This document shows, one piece after another, positions 12,601 through 20,429 of a stretch of 64,000 bases of DNA. Position 1 is the stretch's first letter; each line of letters opens with the position of its first letter. The stretch comes from Scheffersomyces stipitis CBS 6054. Its lineage: Eukaryota > Ascomycota > Pichiomycetes > Serinales > Debaryomycetaceae. The DNA is taken from positions 868,001 through 932,000 of the forward strand of contig NC_009047.1 of the NCBI RefSeq assembly GCF_000209165.1, given 5' to 3'. The notes under the pieces were generated by a model. It was not told the DNA's origin and did no database searches. It saw nothing but the letters and a program-made list of their open reading frames with translations. The translations under genes were made by a program, and so were the position numbers.

Positions 12601-12874
12601 ATCGGAAGATCCCACTGATGCTATCAAAGAAGCAATTAATGAGTCGATTGATAAAGTTTCTCAGGGTTCCAAATATATCTATTCACCATTGGCACCCCCA
12701 ATTATCGAGGCCCCACAATTGAAAGAACTAGGCAATGCCACACCACCGCTAGAATGGTTTGGTTTGAATAGAGATAAGTTCCCCAATGTCACTCACCAGC
12801 TAGGAATAGTGACATTACAGAAGCTAATTCACGAGGTCGAACTGAGATACTCCAAGGTCCTCGGAAAGGCATAG
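3626..12874 (+). CDS. FMP27: Fmp27/Hobbit-family bridge-like lipid transfer protein
   Basis: A single 3082-codon frame, longer than S. cerevisiae Fmp27 (2628). Residues about 22-58 (WIYLVDWILALILSLTFVFY onward) form the conserved N-terminal membrane anchor, followed by the family-typical stretch SLGLRINVESIKISPLGG. The rest is beta-rich repeats without catalytic motifs, with low-complexity Ser/Thr/Asn inserts near residues 170-230. This family (fungal Fmp27 and paralogue YPR117W, animal Hobbit, plant SABRE) builds long hydrophobic grooves that carry lipids at ER-plasma membrane or ER-mitochondrion contacts. The ATG at 3626 is the first in frame and directly precedes the hydrophobic segment. 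No frameshift is seen over 9.2 kb. Which of the two S. cerevisiae paralogues it is closer to I cannot say. Confidence 0.85.
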   Translation: MAFLSQFINVTSTSPEESSLWIYLVDWILALILSLTFVFYFNRFVGYIISSLLKLLFWKSLGLRINVESIKISPLGGRIFAKNVTIISQDMAISVLNLTLTWRYWLFKLTKLSNYYFDEGFPDSTTSRRVSRLENEELPCRLFLMVDGLEVFMYNRTFAYDNIMDMLRGEEKDRKESTSDENSKNTASTMSADSGSTTNNLKYRGNTRTATVPEASTSDWSQNEKSQTQQPPQYRTKLAETTLFFLLGMLPLKVRVKKGAVVLGNVTTPSILVVSYKSANGILDISKSPNPLDKWRFLHDLNFENFQLWLKPNIGYEKHRYVSPDDLRHETKSTKNMNHYKRYKYWYKFERAASVVQKAFHKLKRRKKGPDLDEDYGTSQWRGLRRYVGEDDRRMYAMLNMEEEYAKVSLILDSQNTRIVYYYDTPGAIPLGPVPYKNSGLHPEHGVELEVTQGTIHYGAWADRQRVPLQGMFFPAIAKDAVETQLPTSPGEARQYAGFKLAIVVKDEVIFRVPTRELSKDKALLRKTASGATPKTSRSFGWIEVKMGAGSTISSFTSYIASKKEGWPNTLNVLFNEPELRTSVNHDVLYAADSHEINARIGFPLQWNGRCNWKFDMVSENARIFFLREHTMLFSDLFSDFASGEPTPYESFRVFVYNIGWELHDYKLYLNVNDANIINNPLDFNNNKYLSFQGEKLNVDLNIPLLGKFSRSTEIGFKICTSYFDLVLDTPPWHTANAFMKDSKLMGKANNFTVDGSYTFFNTVEVNTSDYIEIRCIGDYISVKFYGFVIKYLFLIRENYFGETIHFKTFEEYTNEEQADTDGTSTLTTNNEAKTSASQEFDYWKILKTDNDIDIFFTFQVRHGLVILPYNLYSCTSHFGLSFDSLDVDIRFSNYYMDLECDVSPINTVFVRECKATETDILFNIPKYREMYLSSKTPDIQFDGLTIHAHRMFGPPPEEITYYCKWDFAISDILFDSGMLSLAAVVTCVRNFIFCYKDIENAMQVEIPLLWDATHLSFRCPHMEFKITPEKSSQDTLVACPYIMVTLDSFIFNFNDNCNKRYNKLIEASLPSIDVKIIEPSNSSDGQDLILGYLKTSLVFSDICQKPDMVERTRLQQHHIKFNDAPFHRSPFLIFPEGRDVEYNDPYGCLVSTLTLPDVSHPLSASFPGDLDEEEFNNYVYDSELSSNVTLQSEEDNTYFSKMPPRQDYDDADYNPSYKVDPLYDYDNIVLELGEVQSFFTPKSLTCIARVASSSSDHSVDVLMDDFHIQIVKHLKVLLTSFHTVVNLRLISPDISIQFGRFDTTDTELILCKSHNIPIAHFQLLELSLALNIKKLKTQIGSLDDLDKEVSFAFHLKELLLTISNPSEFEIPLLFNIKEVEFWSLTHDDSIVSASVDTINLEVNDDQVEWIIDFAESMRTEIETAMDEFEKNSFSEHDAFAELAYKLTLASIDYQIDHDPGVLTKPAYILRSRKEHIRFIEGWQITARLRHVLNYLPCEWFETEGNNIGSRDWKLPESAYDEVSMIFSRWRSWEANNEQRTNFFNKVFLADSSSDTNPVGLTTSVSEANFKIKKSRSEFDYISAQEIGAILRFRENLSLGDLVPSLSTVDPVLGLEGVFNMSGYKSKISDISMNYLKRILAQIKVIEANNNEELQSDEKPKKFDTRPSFKLSIITNVNNFHQHVILPSTTFEIVGASINSSVDLALLQEFPDSIFLSALNGSDFYELNTWSGESRLVSLRSSNYFVLFSNVGEVIEGIKNCKLSLGKFTFRILDENDILLHAIDNFLNVDLKYLQGLSNESDNFKKVNSTPRTEYNMGLLEQIGDISLNINVGEFVWLFELLKPLNFGGIILDNNFSLSKVGSTITMDSLIGKINMNASLDTIQLLELQNSQILTKLKFSKVVDLYICSISSGVGYTKLFSPQLFRTIEKLAEKSPDLMQRVNQLQEYLKFENKDRRGNALEKIEKKEPLEKDRLNILDKIAFKVKFTNDYIGVSSFVENTKYSLEVENTSIRVSDVLGVFMEDDFGISHKVVPIYGDLIIPTARIYILDRTVPVGLSNIMDVNFAVKLFNDHDSVQRKGRNFQLESQYCRICLGPSTLFKIVDLTDMLKLSGTRLVNAISKCRPSESVPNKTESSSGSNGIQFSGIQILSYNFCLGWIFNNKLNEYPGIILGAERFFAITENGLGKFTLMDAFLSVANGSRSSNFYSKQSERTNLNRAFLPRMQLTFTTQKRDEKKTMEILIQGDELDVKFLSTSIVMTEYAVSSGNEVLKYFNARAERIAELTKQSQENSSSRSDNDEAKEYINTLKSAFDSIEVVAKFAGSTVLFHRLDNDEHGNTPSLFLHSPAVKIAFKYDHHKFEKKKHVIKGEVLTSSSSNTLYAFCVPVVVDIVTGIKRMMRRANIGDSNREKGKRIETVPASKGSMEFASLLGEMDIHFGLRIEKQELTLSCEPTAKVAAIVGLDGIFIQLNSGDKVIPSLMLAVLFDSVSASLQHIYSREISGSVSIKKVLLSSAFEFNEIPSVLSSGCIVDVDAYVNVKQYQDLELFKDIWFPSHYVELYSSFVASTEEQHKEVKQHRSELASNKNLSTRFKEVSTSYAMPWIVTFFVTNFCVQVDFGPSLCNSKLKFDRFWAVSKKSTDWSQDLKAGINCISLEAEGRLGGHFSISQMNIHTAISWKLESGATLDVPLILISAGTEKLQLKLSFDYHVFAIANIEDFSVDVFNQKSEISISKDHLSVATKFNTAEVYITSLTASNCLDIYNTISRMIQENRRSYKETLVDSSRERNVKDKRTAEVVSDAILETVKKLETKIEVIAGHLLIHVYPTSFDDLKVLVVKLDESKANFQQNEYSSGISNELEIKFNDLVVSLSITSPVSESFIAQCSVDEFVDYAYKARGGTIFIFPSFKISMRTFQKYDELLIEYLYQSSFDGTVDIRWNLGSVNFIREMFAIHKKALESRMEYKKHATEGFREDIFATQGTKTSSLLQEDDESEDPTDAIKEAINESIDKVSQGSKYIYSPLAPPIIEAPQLKELGNATPPLEWFGLNRDKFPNVTHQLGIVTLQKLIHEVELRYSKVLGKA

Positions 12875-13145
12875 CTTTATTTATATATGTTACAGTACAG
12901 GAAATTTATAGAAGTTACTGATAAGTATCGATTGCTATGATTATAATATGCATATATACAAGTGGGTCATTGAGATTATAGGTTTCTGAGAAACGATATT
13001 TCTTAGAAGCTGGAGTAGAAGTTTGAGTCGAATAGAAGTTGAGGTTGATGTAGAGCTTGAGGCTTGTCAGACAAAAAAGTCCTATTAGATAGACACTCAA
13101 AACATCCAACAAAAAAACCAGCTAATTTATATGGCACAATAGTGC

Positions 13146-13502
13146 TTAATGGGTCAAATACCATCTTCCCTTGGCTTTTCTTCTGGATAAAATCTTTCTT
13201 CCGTTCTTTGTTCTCAATCTGGCTAAGAATCCAAATGTTCTCTTTCTCTTCAAAGTGGAAGGTTGATATGTGTTACCCCTGGACTTGAATCTTCTCTGGA
13301 CAAGGCCCATAAAAGTTTGCAACGGAGAAGATTGAACAAGAAGAGGCAGAGCAGTGTTCTGGTTTATAGGAGCCATGGATCTGTATATGAAAGTGGATTG
13401 GAGAGTTGAGATTGGCTTGGAGAGTGTTGAAAAAGAATGCGAACTTCTCAACATAGCCGAGGAGGGATTTGCTCTTATTATGTTGGTGAGTCTAAACATC
13501 AT
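13146..13502 (-). CDS. MRPL34: Mitochondrial large-subunit ribosomal protein bL34m
   Basis: 118 codons. The last ~45 residues (from [20 protein letters not shown] to the end) are the bacterial L34 signature: TxQPSxLKRxRxxGFxARxxTKxGRxxLxRRRxKGR. The N-terminal ~70 residues are Ser/Arg/Leu-rich with few acids, as expected for a mitochondrial targeting presequence. L34 packs in domain III of 23S-type rRNA in the mitoribosome. Two consecutive ATGs begin the frame. The gene diverges from RPA14 across about 290 bases. Confidence 0.93.
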   Translation of the reverse strand: MMFRLTNIIRANPSSAMLRSSHSFSTLSKPISTLQSTFIYRSMAPINQNTALPLLVQSSPLQTFMGLVQRRFKSRGNTYQPSTLKRKRTFGFLARLRTKNGRKILSRRKAKGRWYLTH

Positions 13503-13796
13503 ATATTAGTTTGAGGGACAAGAATTCAAAATGAGTGCTGCTAAGTGAAGAAACCGAAAACGTCTTACAGTGAAAGTCATAAACGTTTGAAAAATTTAGA
13601 GCTTTTGATACTCGGTCCCATATGTACACGGTTCAAGAAACTTCTGCGTAATTTCTGGTCTTCAATTTTTCAGTTCCATCTCGCAGAGCCAAAAAAATTT
13701 GAATAGTTAAGCTCATCAGACATGCAATCTCCATAACGTGCCAACTTTCCAATTACAGATCTATAACTTTCACAGCTGCATAAACACATATACAAG
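13503..13796. promoter_or_regulatory. Divergent promoter region, MRPL34 / RPA14
   Basis: 294 bases with no credible coding frame. It must contain both promoters, so the genes for a mitoribosomal protein and a Pol I subunit share one regulatory region. I see no sure motif. Confidence 0.5.
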
Positions 13797-14381
13797 ATGT
13801 CATCAACTTTCCGTCCAAGAAGAGTCGTTCCAAATGCGGTTAATACTCCGATTTTGACAAAAATCCAGACGTCTTCCAGCATTAACAACTCAGAAGCTGA
13901 ACAGATCTTATCTGAATTCATCTACGCGAGCGAGGCTGTCGCTGCAAGCTTCACAAGTAGCAGTTTAGTGGATAACGAGGCCGGTTCAGCTACGGGTTTC
14001 TCAGACAGCGCTGGTTCCAATGCTTTATTGAGTCAGTTGAAGAGAGTCCAAAGAGACTTGAGAGGGTTACCTCCTTTGGTTGCTGAGCCAACTGCTGTTG
14101 TCACTAGTAGCAGAGACAACAAGAAGATTAAATTCGATGACGATGATGTAGAAGTTGAAGAGCCAAAGAATAAGAAGATCAAGTTCGACCTGGAAGAACC
14201 TGCAGAAGAAGTACCTGAATATGAAGAAGAGCAAGAAGAAAAACAAGAAGAACACGAACAAGAAGAAGTCACCGTGATAGAGGAGGAGGAAAGCGAAAAG
14301 AAGCATAAAAAGGAAAAGAAAGAAAAGAAGCAGAAGAAAGAGAAGAAAGAAAAGAAGCATAAGAAGGAAGACAAGGAATAG
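13797..14381 (+). CDS. RPA14: RNA polymerase I subunit A14 with a long charged C-terminal tail
   Basis: 194 codons. The N-terminal half matches Rpa14 in order: NTPILTKIQ near residues 17-25, a helical segment SEAEQILSEFIYASE, then SQLKRVQRDLRGLPP around residues 79-93, the most conserved motif. A14 pairs with A43 to form the stalk of Pol I, which transcribes rDNA. S. cerevisiae A14 is 137 residues; this one adds about 60 residues, first acidic (Glu/Asp runs) and then lysine-rich KKEKKEKK repeats. The two KKIKFD segments (about 109-130) look like a short internal duplication. The start is the first ATG. Confidence 0.85.
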   Translation: MSSTFRPRRVVPNAVNTPILTKIQTSSSINNSEAEQILSEFIYASEAVAASFTSSSLVDNEAGSATGFSDSAGSNALLSQLKRVQRDLRGLPPLVAEPTAVVTSSRDNKKIKFDDDDVEVEEPKNKKIKFDLEEPAEEVPEYEEEQEEKQEEHEQEEVTVIEEEESEKKHKKEKKEKKQKKEKKEKKHKKEDKE

Positions 14382-14889
14382 ACCTGAAATCAATTTCCGG
14401 TTTACACAAGAACCTCATTTGCATTGTATAATAGACATGATGTATAGAATTACACTAAAAGTGATGTGGGGCACCTTCCACATATAGTATCTGAGAATCT
14501 CATCACCTTAAGCAATATCTATAGTATCTCAAACAATATCTGTACACCATATAGTGCTTTAAGAAAAGCACTCGATTTCCATAAATTATCAAAAAAAGCA
14601 GCAATCTAAAGATTCAGCCATCCTTGCCATGGTCACGAGCTGATATAACTCTCTTGGAACATCTATACTATAGTCCTGGTCTACTGTAGATTACCATTGA
14701 AGACAGTATGAAATTCGATATTCTCACGTGATCGTCGTGTCTTCCCCGAAACGTTTTGTTTATGTTTGCATCCGCATTATAGTTTAGATTTATTTAGATG
14801 ATAAATTGTCATAGTTAATTAACTATAAATCACTTGTTTTATTGACTTTTTATCCAACTGTTTCTGACTTTGGCGTCAAAGTTGTCACA
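14382..14889. promoter_or_regulatory. RPA14-SMC4 intergenic region with palindrome and CACGTG
   Basis: 508 A/T-rich bases. TCACGTGA lies at 14724-14731, and a perfect 16-base palindrome ATAGTTAATTAACTAT at 14811-14826 ends 63 bases before the SMC4 ATG. The frame of SMC4 stays open 16 codons upstream of its ATG but has no other ATG. Confidence 0.6.
14724..14731. promoter_or_regulatory. TCACGTGA E-box upstream of SMC4
   Basis: A palindromic CACGTG core with T/A flanks 159 bases before the SMC4 ATG. In yeasts this is the Cbf1/bHLH site. Binding is inferred. Confidence 0.45.
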
Positions 14890-17800
14890 ATGTCGTTAAA
14901 ACGGAAGAGACCACCGAAGATACGGTTGGAGTCTGCGGAAGAAACGTTCATCAACAATTCTGACTATTTTGTTGAACGCGTTGAGAATCACAAAAGTCAT
15001 CGCAACAATAATAACAACACCAAGAACGATGATACTAAAATCGGAGATGATCTGAATCCGTTTCTAAGTGATGATGAAGTTGCAGAGACTTCGAGTATCC
15101 TCGCCAACGGTATTGATTTGGAACCAGAGGCTATTGACCAATCTGAGGAGGTTCACAATATGTCCTCTTTCCATATCGACCATGACGACCAGGATCTCGA
15201 CGAGGATCGCGAAAATCCGGATGATAAAGTATTTGAGGAAACAGAAACGGGCTCCCGCGGTTCAGAGTCGGAAACAAACACGTCAACGCAGTCTAATCCT
15301 GGCGTTGGTGTCGAAGTTAAGCTTTCTGTATCCAGAAACACCAGTCTACCGCCACCTTCAGCTCCCACTCCAACTAGTGAAACAGTACCAACCCTGTCAC
15401 AAACAAAAACGAGCCTCAGCTATTCACAGCAGCAAAACGAGATCATGTTACAGTCTCCTTCAAAGAGAAGAGACTTGTCGTCCCAGCCCAAGAAAAACGA
15501 GGACCCACGTTTGGTCATAGACAAACTCGTTCTTACCAACTTCAAGTCGTATGCTGGTTCACAGACCATAGGGCCATTCAATGCATCTTTTTCTGCCGTT
15601 GTGGGGCCTAATGGGAGTGGGAAATCGAATGTTATTGACTCCATGCTTTTTGTTTTCGGCTTTAGAGCCACGAAGATGAGACAAGGTAAGCTCTCGGAGT
15701 TGATCCACAACTCATCTGGGAACCAGAACTTGACATTCTGTCAGGTTGATATACATTTCCACCACGTCGTCGACGATCCTGAGATTGACAACAAGTCTGA
15801 AGTTATTCCTGGTTCAGAGTTGGTTATCTCGAGAAAGGCATTTAGAAACAACCTGTCTCTGTACTATATCAATGGGAAAACCAGCAACTACTCTGAGGTG
15901 ACTCTGTTCCTAAAAGGGAAGGGCATTGATTTAGATCACAAGCGGTTTTTGATCTTGCAAGGTGAAGTAGAATCCATTGCACAGATGAAGCCCAAGGCTG
16001 AGCGTGAAAACGACGATGGACTTTTGGAGTATCTTGAGGATATTATTGGTACATCGAAGTACAAAAAGTTGATTGAAGACAACTTGACCAAGGTTGACGA
16101 ATTTAACGAAGTATGTTTGGAGAAAGAAAACAGATTCCAATTGGTCGAGAAAGACAAGGAGCTGTTGGAAGACAAAAAAGTAGAAGCTTTGCGATTCTTA
16201 GCTTGTGAAAAGGAGTTGATAGCTAAACAATCCATTCAATTCCAGTCCAATATCGTACTGTGTAAGAGAATTCTCAATGAAAACAGCGAAAAGGTAAAAG
16301 CTGTAGAAGAAGAGCTTGCGAAAGAAAAGGAAGCCAACTCTGAAATCACGAAAGAGATAAACGAGAAACTCAAACAGCAAGAAGAATCCAAAGCAGAGCT
16401 CCATGCAATTTCCGCTCAAATATCAAGTATAACAAAAGTGCAGAAGGAAAAGAACAAACAGAACGTAGCCTTAGAAGAGAAACTAAAGAACTTAAATAAC
16501 AAAACAAAAAAGATCACAAAGTCTAAAGAACATCTGACAAAGGAACTTTCCACAGCTACCCAGAAATTGCAGAGCAGAACTGAAGCTACTGAGCAGTTCA
16601 AAAATGAAATGTCTGAATTGATTGCTAACTTGGAAATCGAGAAAGGAAAGCTCGATGAGATCAGAAAGAACTTAACAGCCAAGACTTCACAATTTTCTAG
16701 TCAAATTGAAGATCTACAAACTAAGCTTGAACCCTGGAACGAGAAACTCAAAGAGAAGGAGAATTCGATCCAGTTGATAAGGTCAGAAATCGAGATTCTC
16801 CAGAAGCAAAAGGATGCCTCTGCAAAGCAATTGCAGGATGCCAGACAACGATTGATAAACATCAAGACCGAAGGGAAACTGAAGGAATCCCAATACCGGG
16901 AAGAAGAGCTGAAGTTGGAGAAAATCATAGAACAGATTGGTTTGGGACAGGAACAATGTCAGCACGAGAAACAGAAATTAGAAACCAACAGATCTCAATT
17001 GCACAGTTTCAGACAGAAGGTACACGATGCCAGTAGTACACTTTCCAGTTTCCAGAACAAGAATAATGTGTTATCCAGTCTAATGCGATTGGTCAAATCG
17101 GGCCGTATTGAAGGTTTTTACGGACGATTAGGTGACTTGGGTGTGATCGACGACATGTACGATATTGCCATTTCCACAGCTTGTCCAGGTCTCGATTCTA
17201 TGGTCGTTGAAACAGTCGAAACAGCTCAAGTATGTATTGACTATCTTCGTAAAAATAAATTGGGATATGCCAATTTCATTTGTTTGAACAAACTTAGACA
17301 ATTCAACTTGGGGCCCATCCAAACTCCAGGGAATCCTGCCACTATAAAAAGACTCTTTGATCTTATCAGACCAACGAGTCCCAAGTTTGCACCAGCATTT
17401 TACAGTAAGATGTACAATACGTTGGTTGCTCCAGACTTGAATGAAGCTAAGAAGGCAGCATATGGCGCAAAGAGATGGAAAGTGGTCACTTTAGATGGTA
17501 AAGTTGTTGACACTTCAGGTACCATGTCTGGAGGTGGTAATCATTTTACCAGAGGTGCCATGAGATTGACCAATTCAACTTCTCCAGATAGTATGGATAT
17601 ATCTCCAGATGATGTCGAATTGATGAAGGAAGACTTGAAGAAGATGGAACAGAAATTTGAACATATGGATGTTCAATATCAGGAGAAAGAGAATATGCTA
17701 AAGAAATTGAAAGATCTTAAGCCAGAAACCGAAGTTACCATCTCGAGGTTGAGGTTAGATATTCAAGCATTGGCCACTGAAAAAAAGGAAATACTGGCTA

Positions 17801-19191
17801 CCTGCAAAAGGTTGATAGCTGAGAACGAAGAAAACGAATCCAATAATCAGAAGGAGATACAAATCAATGAAAAGGAAAGTGAAGTTTCTACTCTTATGAA
17901 TGACAGCAAGAACTTGAAGTTGGAAATGAGAGACCTTGAACTGCAAATCAAGGCACTCGAAGAGAAGATCATGGATGCTGGAGGTGTAGAATTGAGGGTT
18001 CAGAATTCCAAGGTAGATTCTATCAAGCAAAAAATGGAAATATTGAACGAGAAGAGTGCTGGTGATCGTATGGAAGTCAAGAAGCTTGAAAATGAAATTA
18101 AGAGACATACAAAAGTGATAGAACAGTCAGCTAAGGAACTCGAATCAGCTGAAAAGGATTTGGAATCTTTAACTGAGCTTCACAAGACCAATGGAAAGGA
18201 GTTGAGCGACCTTAATAGTCAAATTATCGAATTGGAATCAACAAAGAATGACAGGGAAGGAGAGCTCGAGAATATCAGATTGGAATTGGAAGATGACCAA
18301 GAGAAGATCAACAAGTTCAAATCCGTTGAAATCGAACTTGAGAATAGGATGGAGAAATATCAATCTCTTGTCAGAAGAGCACAGAGAACTATCGAAGAGA
18401 ATAAGGAGAGTTTGTCGTCTTTGGTAGTGCGTGATGTCGAGCCTTACATAAGTTGGCTTGAGGAGGAAGAGCAGGCAAAATACAACGGTGCAATCCTTGA
18501 AGAACTTGACGTATCTAAATTGGAAGAATTGGACATGGATGAAGTCAATTCTGAAATCGAGAAATTGGAAGAGTACATGAATAGTGTTAAGGTCGATATT
18601 GAAGTATTGATTGAGTACGGAGTTAAGAGAAAAGAGTTTGAATCCAGACGTAAGGAATTGAATGATGCTGTTGAAGAAAGAGACGAGCTCAAGAATTACT
18701 GTGAAGATTTGAAACGAAAGAGATTGGACGAGTTCATGGAAGGGTTCAATACGATTTCTATGACATTGAAAGAGATGTACAGAATGATTACTATCGGTGG
18801 AAATGCTGAATTGGAGTTAGTTGACAGTTTGGATCCTTTCTCAGAAGGGATCTTGTTCAGTGTCATGCCACCAAAGAAATCGTGGAAGAATATCTCCAAC
18901 TTGTCTGGTGGTGAAAAGACGTTGAGCTCCTTAGCCCTTGTCTTTGCTTTACATCAGTACAAGCCAACGCCTCTTTACGTTATGGACGAGATTGATGCAG
19001 CGTTGGATTTCAGAAATGTTTCTATTGTTGCCAACTACATTAAAGAAAGAACCAAAAATGCTCAGTTTATAGTCATATCATTGCGTAACAATATGTTCGA
19101 GTTGGCGCAACAATTGGTTGGAATCTACAAGGTCAACAACATGACTAAGAGTATCTCTCTTCAAAACAAGGCTTTTGTTACCGAAAGTTAA
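14890..19191 (+). CDS. SMC4: Condensin ATPase subunit Smc4
   Basis: 1433 codons from the ATG at 14890 (MSLKRKRPPK). An acidic, Ser/Asn-rich N-terminal extension (~210 residues) precedes the head. Walker A GPNGSGKS is at about 239-246. The hinge lies in the middle (near residues 725-890, ending GTMSGGGNHF), flanked by two long coiled coils. The C-terminal head has signature LSGGEKTLSSLAL (from about 1338) and Walker B YVMDEIDAALD (about 1362). ENRFQLVEKDK and LDPFSEGILFSVMPPKKSW are Smc4-type. With Smc2 and the non-SMC subunits it compacts chromosomes in mitosis. Codons 322 and 324 are CTG; the first aligns with a serine of S. cerevisiae Smc4, fitting CUG-Ser decoding. Confidence 0.96.
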   Translation: MSLKRKRPPKIRLESAEETFINNSDYFVERVENHKSHRNNNNNTKNDDTKIGDDLNPFLSDDEVAETSSILANGIDLEPEAIDQSEEVHNMSSFHIDHDDQDLDEDRENPDDKVFEETETGSRGSESETNTSTQSNPGVGVEVKLSVSRNTSLPPPSAPTPTSETVPTLSQTKTSLSYSQQQNEIMLQSPSKRRDLSSQPKKNEDPRLVIDKLVLTNFKSYAGSQTIGPFNASFSAVVGPNGSGKSNVIDSMLFVFGFRATKMRQGKLSELIHNSSGNQNLTFCQVDIHFHHVVDDPEIDNKSEVIPGSELVISRKAFRNNLSLYYINGKTSNYSEVTLFLKGKGIDLDHKRFLILQGEVESIAQMKPKAERENDDGLLEYLEDIIGTSKYKKLIEDNLTKVDEFNEVCLEKENRFQLVEKDKELLEDKKVEALRFLACEKELIAKQSIQFQSNIVLCKRILNENSEKVKAVEEELAKEKEANSEITKEINEKLKQQEESKAELHAISAQISSITKVQKEKNKQNVALEEKLKNLNNKTKKITKSKEHLTKELSTATQKLQSRTEATEQFKNEMSELIANLEIEKGKLDEIRKNLTAKTSQFSSQIEDLQTKLEPWNEKLKEKENSIQLIRSEIEILQKQKDASAKQLQDARQRLINIKTEGKLKESQYREEELKLEKIIEQIGLGQEQCQHEKQKLETNRSQLHSFRQKVHDASSTLSSFQNKNNVLSSLMRLVKSGRIEGFYGRLGDLGVIDDMYDIAISTACPGLDSMVVETVETAQVCIDYLRKNKLGYANFICLNKLRQFNLGPIQTPGNPATIKRLFDLIRPTSPKFAPAFYSKMYNTLVAPDLNEAKKAAYGAKRWKVVTLDGKVVDTSGTMSGGGNHFTRGAMRLTNSTSPDSMDISPDDVELMKEDLKKMEQKFEHMDVQYQEKENMLKKLKDLKPETEVTISRLRLDIQALATEKKEILATCKRLIAENEENESNNQKEIQINEKESEVSTLMNDSKNLKLEMRDLELQIKALEEKIMDAGGVELRVQNSKVDSIKQKMEILNEKSAGDRMEVKKLENEIKRHTKVIEQSAKELESAEKDLESLTELHKTNGKELSDLNSQIIELESTKNDREGELENIRLELEDDQEKINKFKSVEIELENRMEKYQSLVRRAQRTIEENKESLSSLVVRDVEPYISWLEEEEQAKYNGAILEELDVSKLEELDMDEVNSEIEKLEEYMNSVKVDIEVLIEYGVKRKEFESRRKELNDAVEERDELKNYCEDLKRKRLDEFMEGFNTISMTLKEMYRMITIGGNAELELVDSLDPFSEGILFSVMPPKKSWKNISNLSGGEKTLSSLALVFALHQYKPTPLYVMDEIDAALDFRNVSIVANYIKERTKNAQFIVISLRNNMFELAQQLVGIYKVNNMTKSISLQNKAFVTES

Positions 19192-19319
19192 ATATCTATG
19201 ATGATGTATATTAGTTACGTATGTATATTAGATTAATGTAACGATACTATAATTGTTAGCATAATTACTATTGCCATTAGTAGTGAAAACACTCATAAAT
19301 AATTTCATTAGCCATTTGC

Positions 19320-20429
19320 CTAGATATGTGCTGCTTCTTCTCTATTAATCTTCCAACTTGGCTCTGTAGCCGTAGCAAAGCCCTTATCACCTCGTCTCTT
19401 CAAGATGAAATGGGTATCGAACCAGTCGATCATATCTATAAGACATGTTGTCTCGTTCATCTCTTTCAACGACTTTCTGGGAATAACCTTGTCGAGCATT
19501 TCCGAAAGATGATGTTGTATGATTCTGAAAGGAAGACCGTAACTCGTGGCCAAGTCCCAGAAGAATTCGACGGCAGCCCAGGGGGTCTTCTTGTAACCTG
19601 CGAAAAGAGCTGGGTTACTCAATATACCTCTAGCTGACATCACTCCGTCGACTCCTGTGTGTTCTGCTATGCTGTAGGCATCTTCTAGTGAGAAGCAATC
19701 CCCGTTTGCTACAACGGGAACAGATACCGTTTCTTTGATCAACTTTATGGCATCCCAATTAGCGGGCTGTGATGACCTGGTGTTCTTTGTTCTTCCATGG
19801 ACGGTGATGAAGTCTACACCACTGGCTTCAACTTTTTTGACGAACGCTATGGTTTCATCAAGATTGGGATGGATTCTGATCTTAGTCTCGATGCAGACAG
19901 TATTACCATACTTTTCTTTGACAGCTTTAACCATGGAAGCTACAAGATCAGGCTCCAGCATCAAGGCTGCACCTATCCCTTCTCTAACCTGCTCTTTAAT
20001 GGGACATCCACAGTTAAGTCCTATGCCATCTACATAAGGATGTATCATCTCCACAAACTTCAACAAATCTTCCACATTGTTGCTACCTACTTGAACAATT
20101 ACACATCTGTCTTTATCGTTTGTTGTGAAATCGGAAGATCTGGCAATATCGTTTCGAACAAATTCTCGAGCAAGTATCATTGGAGTATAGACAATATCAG
20201 TGTTGTAATTTCGAACCAACTCTCTGAAGGGAAGCTTAGAGTATCTGACCATGGGTCCTGCAACAAAAGCCGGCCGGTTTTGAGTCTTTCGCACATTCTT
20301 CAATATGTATAGTGGATTATGCTCTGGATTCCTCGGCGAAATGGTGTGTTTTGTTTTGGAGCTGGGTTCATGGAGCTGAAGGTCTTCAGTAATAGTCAAA
20401 TTTTGTAAGTCATCGCTAAGAGAAGTCAT
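19320..20429 (-). CDS. DUS4: tRNA dihydrouridine synthase Dus4
   Basis: 369 codons, the same size as S. cerevisiae Dus4 (367). It is a flavin TIM barrel. FVAGPMVRYSKLPFRELVR (55-73) starts the barrel, GIGLNCGCPI (135-144) carries the presumed catalytic Cys142, and ETKIRI (181-186) and FITVHGRT (207-214) hold Lys and His for FMN and substrate. GVMSARGILSNPALF supplies the phosphate-binding turn. Dus4 reduces U20a/U20b of cytosolic tRNAs with NADPH. The start is the first ATG. Its 5' region contains a GTCACGTGAC palindrome. The choice of Dus4 over Dus1-3 rests on length and the PMVRYSKLPFR pattern. Confidence 0.9.
   Translation of the reverse strand: MTSLSDDLQNLTITEDLQLHEPSSKTKHTISPRNPEHNPLYILKNVRKTQNRPAFVAGPMVRYSKLPFRELVRNYNTDIVYTPMILAREFVRNDIARSSDFTTNDKDRCVIVQVGSNNVEDLLKFVEMIHPYVDGIGLNCGCPIKEQVREGIGAALMLEPDLVASMVKAVKEKYGNTVCIETKIRIHPNLDETIAFVKKVEASGVDFITVHGRTKNTRSSQPANWDAIKLIKETVSVPVVANGDCFSLEDAYSIAEHTGVDGVMSARGILSNPALFAGYKKTPWAAVEFFWDLATSYGLPFRIIQHHLSEMLDKVIPRKSLKEMNETTCLIDMIDWFDTHFILKRRGDKGFATATEPSWKINREEAAHI

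Noticed and set aside
14033..14393. Minus-strand hydrophobic Phe/Leu-rich frames opposite RPA14
   Set aside because: They are the complement of the Lys/Glu-rich tail of RPA14 and have no independent support.
14842..14889. Upstream extension of the SMC4 frame
   Set aside because: The frame is open but without ATG; the ATG at 14890 gives a normal Smc4 N-terminus.
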